Shown one piece after another: positions 1-4,922 of a stretch of 5,929 nt of DNA (position 1 is the stretch's first letter; each line of letters begins with the position of its first letter). The stretch is from Alphaproteobacteria bacterium (GTDB lineage: Bacteria > Pseudomonadota > Alphaproteobacteria > Micropepsales > Micropepsaceae): the NCBI GenBank assembly GCA_003131925.1, contig PKWC01000088.1, positions 432-6,360 of the forward strand, read 5' to 3'. A program made the translations under genes and the position numbers. A model generated the notes under the pieces. It did not search any database and was not told the origin of the DNA. It was given only the letters and a program-made list of their open reading frames with translations.

Positions 1-2
1 GC

Positions 3-149
3 CGTCCGGCGTCCGCGAGCGCTTCCAAGAAGATTCGGGTCACTTCGCTATGTGTGGACGAATTCACGCCACAGGCTGATAAATTTAAGAAAACCGAAGG
101 GCAGGCGCTAGGCTCGGTTTTCGGCCTGCCCAACGGGTGGCCCGGATAG
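3..149 (+). CDS. possible 3' end of an upstream gene (partial, unrecognised)
   Basis: The frame beginning at base 3 is open from the left edge to a TAG at 147-149, giving 48 residues. They include a basic stretch (SKKIRV) and end in GLPNGWPG. I do not recognise a family. Third-position composition is only moderately GC-rich, with CTA, TTT and AAA codons present, so coding is not secure. The frame also overlaps an interlocking inverted repeat at 90-131, which would be unusual inside an ordinary gene. It could be the tail of a rightward gene or a chance open frame. Confidence 0.22.
   Translation, partial: RPASASASKKIRVTSLCVDEFTPQADKFKKTEGQALGSVFGLPNGWPG
90..131. repeat. interlocking inverted repeats (pseudoknot-like)
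   Basis: Two perfect 8-bp inverted repeats overlap in the order A-B-A'-B'. AAAACCGA at 90-97 pairs with TCGGTTTT at 114-121, and GGGCAGGC at 99-106 pairs with GCCTGCCC at 124-131. This order cannot form as one nested hairpin. It gives either an H-type pseudoknot or two mutually exclusive hairpins in RNA. It could be a terminator or attenuator for the upstream gene. No poly-T run follows B'. Confidence 0.4.
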
Positions 150-462
150 GGGGAGCGGGGTCGGCCTCGGCAACGTCGTGGCCCCTCAGGGGCGCACTTG
201 GCCATCAGAGTGTCTGCATATGAAGCCGGACGCGTGTGTCGGCGGAGCTTGGCTGGATCGGCGGTATCCGGCCTGCTCACATGCTGGGATTGGGATTATT
301 TGTGCAGCCAAGGCGATTTTTTGTGCAAGACGGCGCGCGAGGGCCTTATTTGTGCAAAGCCCCCCTTGTGGGAGAGGGATTAAGCACGAAGGCTATCGAC
401 CGCCGCAGCGCGGGTGAGGGGTACACGGCCTGAATAATTCACCCTCAATGCATCGTGCGAAT
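150..462. other. intergenic stretch without a convincing gene
   Basis: No frame here shows a recognisable protein. The short open frames have no ribosome binding site and no conserved motif. The stretch holds a small GCCCC/GGGGC hairpin with loop TCA at 181-193 and a three-copy direct repeat at 296-356. It also includes the DNA just downstream of the leftward Kdo hydroxylase gene. I see no tRNA, rRNA or CRISPR signature. Confidence 0.5.
296..356. repeat. three direct copies of TTATTTGTGCA
   Basis: TTATTTGTGCA occurs at 296-306 and 346-356, and a one-mismatch copy (TTTTTTGTGCA) at 317-327. Start-to-start spacings are 21 and 29 bp, roughly two and three helical turns. The copies are AT-rich islands in GC-rich DNA. 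They could be binding sites for a regulator or a small repeat cluster. They do not match the DnaA box TTATNCACA. Confidence 0.45.
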
Positions 463-1338
463 TCAGACCAGCGCGTGGCCGCGCAGGCGTTCCAGCACGC
501 GCAATGGCGCGCGATCCGGAGCCACCATTGCATCGACATCGAGATGAAACGTTTGTTCGAGCACGTATTGCCCCGCCAGCGCCGCATGCATCACCTGGTC
601 GGTGAAGCAGATCCAGGTCGAGCCGGCCGGAAACGCAATTTCGATCTGCGGCGAACGTCGCTGGTATTCTGCGTCGAGCTTGGCGCCGTCATGCAGACCG
701 AGCATCAGCCAGTCATAGGAGGATCGCGTTCCTTTGGTGACGCCGAGCGCGCCCATCATCCAGGCTTGCGCGCGCGATCCTTCGCGCGCGGCCGGAAGGA
801 ACCGCCGCGCCATCTCCTCGAACGGCTCGCCCACATGCCAGACGCGCGGCGCGTTGGCCGGATGGATGTTGGAGAAGAGGCGGAGGATGCGTTTTCCGCG
901 CATCGGCCGCGACGGAAATGCGTCCACGTGCATCCGCGTGTCGTCGTGGATCGCCGATGCCGTCCGGCCCGCGATTTCCACCGGCCGGTAGCTTGTCGGC
1001 GCGCGGGCGAGGCGATTTGCATAGGCGGGGATCAGCGCCTCCAAAAAGCGCGCTGCATCCCGTGCGAAACGTTCCATCATGTGTTGCATCAGGCTCGCCT
1101 GTTCGCCCGTGCAGGATGTGCCGCCGAGCTCGCCGGACGCTTTCAGGCTGACGTTCTTGGACTTTCCGTCGGAGGCGTCCGGCGTGAGCAGCAGGCGCTC
1201 GTGTTCGTTGAGCCGAAATTCGAGGCGCGGAAAGAACAGCACGTTGCCGCGTTCGAGCGCGTCGCAAGCGCCGGCTTGCGCGTCTGCGGAAAACGGGCCG
1301 TTCCAGCCCGCGACATCGATCGTATGGAGAACATCCAT
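463..1338 (-). CDS. kdoO: Kdo 3-hydroxylase (Fe(II)/2-oxoglutarate dioxygenase)
   Basis: The 291-residue product matches the Kdo_hydroxy family. Characterised members (KdoO of Burkholderia and Yersinia) are Fe(II)/2-oxoglutarate/O2-dependent. They hydroxylate Kdo on the lipid A precursor at C3, giving the Ko sugar of the LPS inner core. The family signature is clear: DDTRMHVDAFPSRP around residues 132-145 supplies the metal-binding HxD (H137, D139). ILRLFSNI and RVWHVGEPFE follow, and H251 in VMHAAL is the likely second metal histidine. The C-terminus PLRVLERLRG is also typical. I chose the ATG at 1338; a GTG directly before it (1341) is an alternative, and neither has a strong Shine-Dalgarno. 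The gene stands alone, with no waaA or other LPS gene in the window. A longer open frame on the opposite strand is its shadow. Function is inferred from motifs. Confidence 0.88.
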   Translation of the reverse strand: MDVLHTIDVAGWNGPFSADAQAGACDALERGNVLFFPRLEFRLNEHERLLLTPDASDGKSKNVSLKASGELGGTSCTGEQASLMQHMMERFARDAARFLEALIPAYANRLARAPTSYRPVEIAGRTASAIHDDTRMHVDAFPSRPMRGKRILRLFSNIHPANAPRVWHVGEPFEEMARRFLPAAREGSRAQAWMMGALGVTKGTRSSYDWLMLGLHDGAKLDAEYQRRSPQIEIAFPAGSTWICFTDQVMHAALAGQYVLEQTFHLDVDAMVAPDRAPLRVLERLRGHALV

Positions 1339-1400
1339 CACGCACCGAGAATAGGCGGCTGCGCCGCAATCCGAAAGCCGTGCCCGGGATCGGCCGCGAG

Positions 1401-1545
1401 AGAAAAAAGATTTAACGCAGAGGGCGCGGAGGATGCGCAGGGGACGCGGGGGTAGAAGAATCGCGCGCCTTCGGCGCGCAAGAATTTCATCTGCGCCCTC
1501 GGCGCTTCGTCTGCGTCCTCTGCGTTAAAATCTTTCTTCTTGGGG
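1401..1545. mobile_element. gene-less palindromic repeat element (solo, MITE-like)
   Basis: The roughly 145-bp element has inverted arms sharing a perfect 13-bp core: TTTAACGCAGAGG at 1411-1423 and its complement at 1517-1529. Each arm continues inward as 9-mers of the form RCGCRGNGG in the pattern 9-9-(AT or AA)-9-9. Between the arms is a GC-rich hairpin (1463-1479). Outer edges are A-rich on the arm-leading strand. The same architecture brackets the GxxExxY gene at 3046-3569, so this looks like a gene-less member of the same family. It sits 5 bp downstream of the ctrA stop codon and about 60 bp upstream of kdoO. No clear target-site duplication is visible. Mobility is inferred from the structure and the second copy. 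Confidence 0.6.
1463..1479. terminator. GC hairpin in solo element, possible ctrA terminator
   Basis: GCGCGCC (1463-1469) and GGCGCGC (1473-1479) form a 7-bp stem with a TTC loop. On the minus strand it lies about 70 bp after the ctrA stop and is followed by a short T-rich GATTCTTC. It could end ctrA transcription, but its main identity is as the core of the repeat element. The equivalent hairpin follows the GxxExxY gene. Confidence 0.4.
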
Positions 1546-1549
1546 GAGT

Positions 1550-2242
1550 CTATGCGGCGACTTCGGCCACCGGATCGCGCAGAACGTAGCCGCGGCCCCA
1601 GACGGTTTCGATGTAGTTGTCGCCCTGGGTCGCCGCCGCAAGCTTCTTTCTGAGCTTGCAGATGAAGACGTCGATGATCTTCAGTTCGGGCTCGTCCATT
1701 CCGCCATAGAGATGATTGAGGAACATTTCCTTGGTGAGTGTGGTGCCCTTGCGGAGCGAGAGAAGCTCCAGCATCTGATATTCCTTGCCGGTCAGGTGGA
1801 CCCGGCTGCCGTCGACTTCCACCGTCTTGGCGTCGAGATTCACGGTCAGCTTGCCGGTGGTGATCACCGATTGCGAATGGCCCTTGGAGCGGCGCACGAC
1901 GGCCTGGATGCGCGCGACCAGCTCGTCCTTGTGGAAGGGCTTGGTCATGTAATCGTCGGCGCCGAAGCCCAGCGCCTTCACCTTGGCCTCGACGATCGCG
2001 TTGCCGGAGAGAATGAGGACGGGGGTCTGCACCTTGGCGAGCCTGAGCGATTTCAGCACCTCGAAGCCGCTCATGTCGGGCAGCTGCAGATCGAGGACGA
2101 TGATGTCGTAATCGTAGAGCTTGCCGAGATCGATGCCCTCTTCGCCGAGGTCCGTCGTGTAGACGTTGAAGCCCTCCGAGCGGAGCATCAGTTCGATGCT
2201 TTTCGCCATCGCGCTGTCGTCTTCAATCAAAAGCACACGCAT
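1550..2242 (-). CDS. ctrA: cell-cycle response regulator CtrA
   Basis: The 230-residue OmpR-type regulator is CtrA, the alphaproteobacterial DNA-binding master regulator of cell cycle, flagellar and motility genes. The receiver domain (about 1-115) has the acidic pocket E7-D8-D9, phospho-acceptor D51 in VLDLQLPDMSGFEVL, and K101 in MTKPF. The winged-helix domain (about 125-225) carries the family hallmarks LTGKEYQMLELL, MDEPELKIIDVFICKLRKKL and ETVWGRGYVLRDP. The protein ends in Ala-Ala; in Caulobacter a C-terminal Ala-Ala is needed for ClpXP proteolysis, so regulated turnover is plausible here. I chose the ATG at 2242 because family members begin MRVLLIEDD and an AGGGGG lies about 10 bp upstream. 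A GTG at 2251 would add three residues. The upstream region has CtrA-like half-sites and a GANTC site, consistent with autoregulation and CcrM methylation control. Confidence 0.97.
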   Translation of the reverse strand: MRVLLIEDDSAMAKSIELMLRSEGFNVYTTDLGEEGIDLGKLYDYDIIVLDLQLPDMSGFEVLKSLRLAKVQTPVLILSGNAIVEAKVKALGFGADDYMTKPFHKDELVARIQAVVRRSKGHSQSVITTGKLTVNLDAKTVEVDGSRVHLTGKEYQMLELLSLRKGTTLTKEMFLNHLYGGMDEPELKIIDVFICKLRKKLAAATQGDNYIETVWGRGYVLRDPVAEVAA

Positions 2243-2305
2243 TCTATTCACGCCCCCTAATGAGCCTCAGGCCGGTTAACTCAACGGCATTGAAGGTAAC
2301 CGGAA

Positions 2306-2314
2306 ATGGTTAAC
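2306..2314 (-). promoter_or_regulatory. CtrA half-site GTTAACCAT upstream of ctrA
   Basis: On the minus strand this reads GTTAACCAT, which contains the TTAACCAT half-site often found at CtrA-bound promoters. It lies about 65 bp upstream of the ctrA ATG, compatible with autoregulation. A second TTAA (2276-2279) lies closer to the gene. No full TTAA-N7-TTAA is formed here. Confidence 0.45.
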
Positions 2315-2398
2315 AACGGCTTGTTGGCCATCCAAGTGCTTCATCACAAGCCAAGGCGGATTAATGCAACATGAGTGGGTCACCATACCCATCCCCTT

Positions 2399-2403
2399 GA
2401 TTC
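2399..2403. promoter_or_regulatory. GANTC (CcrM) methylation site in ctrA upstream DNA
   Basis: GATTC matches the palindromic GANTC target of the cell-cycle methyltransferase CcrM. In Caulobacter a GANTC in the ctrA P1 promoter makes its firing depend on hemimethylation after fork passage. The site lies about 157 bp from the ctrA ATG. A single GANTC in 250 bp can arise by chance, so the link is suggestive only. Confidence 0.35.
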
Positions 2404-2414
2404 GCTTCGTTAAG

Positions 2415-2429
2415 TTTACCGCCATTTAA
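2415..2429. promoter_or_regulatory. near-consensus CtrA box (TTTA-N7-TTAA)
   Basis: TTTA (2415-2418), seven bases, then TTAA (2426-2429) matches seven of the eight fixed positions of the CtrA box TTAA-N7-TTAA, with the correct spacing. It lies 60 bp upstream of the leader ORF ATG. That is a suitable place for the -35 region of a CtrA-activated class II flagellar promoter driving fliJ. It could also act on ctrA. Confidence 0.5.
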
Positions 2430-2488
2430 ACCCTTCCGTTCAAGATGATTGTGGTCGCTGGGACCAAATTCTGCATGAGGGGCTGTCG

Positions 2489-2614
2489 ATGAGGGCTTTG
2501 CCGACGGATATCGGAGTTTCGGCGCCTTGGCCCTGCGGGGGCACCTCGGACGGCCTCGGGAGCCCCGGGCGGGCGCGGTTCCCGACGCGACCCGGCGACG
2601 GCAGGTCCGCATGA
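2489..2614 (+). CDS. possible 41-residue leader ORF coupled to fliJ
   Basis: An ATG at 2489 is preceded by a good Shine-Dalgarno (GAGGGG at 2477-2482, 6-bp spacing). It opens a 41-residue frame beginning MRALPTDIG and ending in GDGRSA. Its TGA (2612-2614) overlaps the fliJ ATG as ATGA, the classic arrangement for translational coupling. The rest is Gly/Pro/Arg-rich and unlike any family I know. Alphaproteobacterial fliI normally sits directly before fliJ and its product often starts M(K/R)AL, so this might be the remnant of a deleted fliI. That resemblance covers only a few residues. It may instead be a leader peptide or a chance frame in GC-rich DNA. Confidence 0.35.
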   Translation: MRALPTDIGVSAPWPCGGTSDGLGSPGRARFPTRPGDGRSA

Positions 2615-3039
2615 ACCGCCGGGAAAGCCTGGTCCGGCTGAAGCGCTTTCGCGTGGACGAGCTGAAACGCCACATGGCGACGCTCGACGGGATGCGCGCG
2701 GACGTGACCCGAAAGCTCACCGATCTCGAAGAGTCGATCGCGCGCGAGCGCCAGCGGGCCAATGATTCGGATCTGGGGCGGCTTGCCTTCCCGAGCTTTC
2801 TCAAGGCGATGGATGCGCGGCGGGACAATCTGCAGGCGACGCTCAAGGAGATCGAGCGCGAGCGCAGCCAGGCCCAGAACGTGTTCGGCGACGCCTACCA
2901 GGAACTGAAAAGCCTTGAGCTCGCCAATGAGCAGGACGTCAAGCGCGCAGCGGAAAGCCAGCTGCGCAAGAGCGGCACCCGGCTCGGCGAGCTCGCTCTG
3001 AGCCGCCAGCTCCGCAAACAGGCCCTCCGCCACGTCTGA
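2611..3039 (+). CDS. fliJ: flagellar export chaperone FliJ-like protein
   Basis: The 142-residue, highly charged, almost entirely helical product fits FliJ, the small coiled-coil stalk protein of the flagellar type III export ATPase complex (FliH-FliI-FliJ) on the cytoplasmic side of the basal body. The N-terminus MNRRESLVRLKRFRVDE and the segment FPSFLKAMDARRDNLQATLKE resemble alphaproteobacterial FliJ proteins. Length is normal and two long coiled-coil helices are predicted by eye (about 10-50 and 65-120). I chose the ATG at 2611 because family members start here. A longer in-frame start at 2527 would add 28 Arg/Pro-rich residues typical of a shadow. AGG at 2603-2605 is a modest ribosome binding site, so coupling to the preceding ORF may matter. 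The divergent ctrA and a near-consensus CtrA box suggest CtrA control. fliI is not adjacent, which is unusual. Confidence 0.82.
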   Translation: MNRRESLVRLKRFRVDELKRHMATLDGMRADVTRKLTDLEESIARERQRANDSDLGRLAFPSFLKAMDARRDNLQATLKEIERERSQAQNVFGDAYQELKSLELANEQDVKRAAESQLRKSGTRLGELALSRQLRKQALRHV

Positions 3040-3050
3040 TCAGCCAAACA

Positions 3051-3092
3051 AGATTTAGCGCAGTGGACGCAGGGGATGCGCGGAGGGCGCAG
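3051..3092 (+). repeat. left inverted arm of the GxxExxY element
   Basis: The arm starts AGATTTA and continues as four 9-mers: GCGCAGTGG, ACGCAGGGG, then (after AT) GCGCGGAGG and GCGCAGAGG. The last 9-mer ends at 3094. It pairs with 3519-3560 and begins about 11 bp after the fliJ stop. Confidence 0.8.
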
Positions 3093-3101
3093 AGGAAAGA
3101 T

Positions 3102-3120
3102 TGGCGCGCTTCGCGCGCCA
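3102..3120 (-). terminator. hairpin terminator after the GxxExxY gene
   Basis: TGGCGCGC (3102-3109) and GCGCGCCA (3113-3120) form a perfect 8-bp stem with a TTC loop, 6 bp beyond the gene's stop codon. On the minus strand a short ATCTTTCC tract follows, so it is a plausible but weak intrinsic terminator. A matching TTC-loop hairpin forms the core of the solo element at 1463-1479, so it belongs to the repeat family. It may also stop read-through from fliJ. Confidence 0.6.
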
Positions 3121-3126
3121 GAAATC

Positions 3127-3513
3127 TCAAAGACCGTTCACGAGTCGCGTAATGCCGTCCCGCATATGCGCGACGTTGAAGTTCAACAGATAGCCGAGCC
3201 TGAACCCTCCGAGACGGAGATAGCTCAAGACTTGTCCTCGATGAACGGGCATGACTGTCTCGATGGACTTCAATTCCACGACCACCAAGCCGCTTACGAG
3301 CACGTCAATCCGATAGCCGTTTTCAACGACCAGTTCGTTGTAGCGAATTGGAATCGAAACCTGTTTTCTGACAGACAGCCCATGTTTCGACAGTTCATGA
3401 GTCAAGCAGAGTTCGTAGGCACTCTCCAACAGACCGGGTCCCAAAGCCGAGTGCACCGCCATCGCGGCAGCGACAATTCCGGTACCGATCCGATTCTCCG
3501 CTCTAGCGCTCAT
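3127..3513 (-). CDS. GxxExxY family PD-(D/E)XK nuclease-like protein
   Basis: The 128-residue product is a member of the GxxExxY family (Pfam PDDEXK_3), predicted to have the restriction-endonuclease-like fold. Its biological role is not established. The name-giving motif is G27-LL-E30-SA-Y33. The putative catalytic set follows: E30, D70 in YRIDVLV, and E80-L-K82 in VVVELKS. QVLSYLRL (Q94) and the C-terminal block GYLLNFNVAHMRDGITRLV are also typical, and length is normal. I chose the ATG at 3513 because family members begin just before ENRIGTGIV and AGGA lies 5 bp upstream. A TTG at 3567 would add 18 residues translated from the repeat arm. The ribosome binding site falls inside or directly beside the inner end of that arm. 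All key residues are present, so the gene looks intact. Confidence 0.92.
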   Translation of the reverse strand: MSARAENRIGTGIVAAAMAVHSALGPGLLESAYELCLTHELSKHGLSVRKQVSIPIRYNELVVENGYRIDVLVSGLVVVELKSIETVMPVHRGQVLSYLRLGGFRLGYLLNFNVAHMRDGITRLVNGL

Positions 3514-3518
3514 GATTC

Positions 3519-3560
3519 CTGCGTCCCCTGCGCATCCACTGAGTCCACTGCGCTGAATCT
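3519..3560 (-). repeat. right inverted arm of the GxxExxY element
   Basis: Read on the minus strand it starts AGATTCA and continues GCGCAGTGG, ACTCAGTGG, AT, GCGCAGGGG, ACGCAGG. It pairs with 3051-3092 with six mismatches. Its inner end supplies the AGGA that serves as ribosome binding site for the enclosed gene. Confidence 0.8.
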
Positions 3561-3694
3561 TCTTCAAGCCGGCTCAGTGGGAATTGGCCGCTTGTTCTTG
3601 CTTCAGACAAGACAATCTTGCTTGTCCGTTTAGTCGCAAGCTTCGGAATTGAGACAGAATGCGACGGAGGCGTCACTCGGTCGACGGTCGCCCG

Positions 3695-4867
3695 TCAATT
3701 ACCCACGATGGCCCAGCGGTCGGGGAGGAAGCCGTTGAAGGCGGTGCGCACGGCACAGGAATAGGCGCCGATCTCGTCGAAGACGATGAAATCGCCGGGC
3801 GCAATCGTTTCGGGCAGCATGAGCGGGCGCGGCAGAAGGTCGAGCGTGTCGCAGGTCGGGCCGTAGACGCGAAATGCGCTTGAACGGTCGGCTTTGGCGC
3901 ACACGCCGTCTTGCCCGTCCGGCGCGAAGACGCGCAGACGGTAGTCCGTCGTCCAGCCGGGCAATGTCAGTTCGTCGAAGCTGCCATAGATGCCGTCGTT
4001 AATGTAGAGCTTGTCGCCCTTGCGCAGCACGACCTGCGTGACGAGCGACATGCCTTCGGCGACGAGTCCGCGTCCCGGCTCGCACAGAAGTGGCAGCCTG
4101 TCGGCATCGGGCATCGTCGCCAAAGCTTCGCGGATCGTGTCGAAATACCAATGATAGGGCGGCACGTCGTGCCCCGGGTACGACCAGGGAAATCCACCGC
4201 CGATGTCGAGCGCCGCGATGTCGATGCCGGCAAGCGCGGCCGTTCGGCGCGCCATCTCGATAGCCTGCGCGTAGGAGAACGGGCTCAGGCATTGCGAGCC
4301 GACATGGAAAGTGAGCGCCGGATTTGCGCCCGCCTCCGCGACGCGTTTCAGGAGGCGCGCCGCGTCGTCGGGCGTGGTGCCGAACTTGCTCGACAGTTCG
4401 AGCACCGCGCCGCCCAGGGGCGTGGCGATGCGCACGAAAATGCGGCAGCCCTTGCCGCCCTTCGTCTCGGCGAGGAGCTTGTCGAGCTCGAAATCGCAAT
4501 CGACGACGAAGTCCCTGACCTGGTACTGTTCGAAAGCGATTTTGGCCGTTCCGGGCCAGCGCACCGGCGCCATAAAATGGCAGATCGCATCCGGAAATCG
4601 CCCGCGCACGAGTTCGATCTCGCCAAGGGATGCGGTGTCGAAATGGTTGATGCCGGCGGCATGGACGAGATCGAGCACATAAGGCGCGGGATTGGCTTTC
4701 ACGGCATAGAGCGTGTCGCCCGGAAATGAATCGATGAAGCGGCGCGCCGCAATATGGAACCGCTCCGGGAGCAGCACATAGACCGGCTCTACGGGCTTGA
4801 GCGCCGAAATGAGAGTCTCGACGCTCGCGAAGCGGGGCAGGGCGGCGTTCGCCGCGTGCAGATTCAT
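3695..4867 (-). CDS. ornithine/lysine decarboxylase, fold-type III PLP enzyme
   Basis: The 390-residue product belongs to the alanine-racemase-fold (group IV) decarboxylases. The closest type is eukaryotic-like ornithine or dual lysine/ornithine decarboxylase, which makes putrescine or cadaverine in the cytoplasm. The PLP lysine is K57 in LYAVKANP. H188 in FHVGSQC stacks on the cofactor ring. DIGGGFP (221-227) and CEPGRG (262-267) bind the phosphate and pyridine nitrogen. YGPTCDTLD (C339, D340) and GAYS (Y369) are the second-subunit active-site elements expected in the obligate dimer. Length and domain order (barrel about 30-270, then beta domain) are complete. Start ATG 4867 has GGAG 4 bp upstream. 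Ornithine versus lysine preference cannot be read from the sequence. Carboxynorspermidine or diaminopimelate decarboxylase is less likely because the YGPTCD block is ODC-type. No other polyamine gene is adjacent. Confidence 0.9.
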   Translation of the reverse strand: MNLHAANAALPRFASVETLISALKPVEPVYVLLPERFHIAARRFIDSFPGDTLYAVKANPAPYVLDLVHAAGINHFDTASLGEIELVRGRFPDAICHFMAPVRWPGTAKIAFEQYQVRDFVVDCDFELDKLLAETKGGKGCRIFVRIATPLGGAVLELSSKFGTTPDDAARLLKRVAEAGANPALTFHVGSQCLSPFSYAQAIEMARRTAALAGIDIAALDIGGGFPWSYPGHDVPPYHWYFDTIREALATMPDADRLPLLCEPGRGLVAEGMSLVTQVVLRKGDKLYINDGIYGSFDELTLPGWTTDYRLRVFAPDGQDGVCAKADRSSAFRVYGPTCDTLDLLPRPLMLPETIAPGDFIVFDEIGAYSCAVRTAFNGFLPDRWAIVGN

Positions 4868-4922
4868 TTTCTCCAGACCCCGAATATCGGACGCGCGGAT
4901 GTAGGGGCGGCGGCGAGGGCGG

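Larger units (their letters stand above)
2243..2488. promoter_or_regulatory. divergent ctrA / fliJ control region
   Basis: This roughly 250-bp AT-richer stretch separates leftward ctrA from the rightward leader ORF and fliJ, and must hold promoters for both. It contains several TTAA cores (2276-2279, 2310-2313, 2361-2364, 2410-2413, 2426-2429) and one GANTC. Such sites are the known ingredients of CtrA and CcrM control in Caulobacter. I could not fix exact -35/-10 elements by eye. Confidence 0.65.
3046..3569. mobile_element. inverted-repeat element carrying a GxxExxY gene
   Basis: A single minus-strand gene is bracketed by inverted repeats at 3051-3092 and 3519-3560, which match at 36 of 42 positions. 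Both arms follow the pattern AGATT(T/C)A, two 9-mers RCNCAGNGG, AT, two 9-mers. After the gene's stop comes a TTC-loop hairpin, then the left arm. The outer edges are A-rich, as in the solo element at 1401-1545, which has the same arms and the same kind of hairpin but no gene. I saw no clear target-site duplication. The arrangement resembles a very small transposable unit, but no transposase is present and mobility is inferred. Confidence 0.6.

Noticed and set aside
53..79. Start of a MCGR-type peptidase (ATGTGTGGACG)
   Set aside because: The frame stops after nine residues at TGA 77-79, so the resemblance to that family's N-terminus is chance.
296..356. DnaA-box cluster or replication origin
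   Set aside because: TTATTTGTGCA does not match TTATNCACA on either strand, and no origin genes or AT-rich unwinding region are present.
178..433. Three overlapping short rightward frames
   Set aside because: They have no ribosome binding site and no motif, are Cys/Arg-rich, and overlap each other in different frames.
448..1455. A 335-residue rightward open frame opposite the Kdo hydroxylase gene
   Set aside because: It is Arg/His/Ala-rich without motifs, while the opposite strand carries the full Kdo_hydroxy signature. Its last residues are translated from the repeat arm.
1404..1545. CRISPR-like reading of the repeated CGCAGAGG units
   Set aside because: The units are 9 bp and contiguous with no spacers, and the arms are inverted rather than direct repeats.
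2440..3033. A leftward open frame opposite fliJ
   Set aside because: The composition is that of an antisense of a coiled-coil gene; the rightward frame matches FliJ in length and termini.
3911..4729. A 272-residue rightward open frame inside the decarboxylase gene
   Set aside because: It is antisense to a complete PLP enzyme with all active-site motifs; open frames opposite GC-rich genes are expected.
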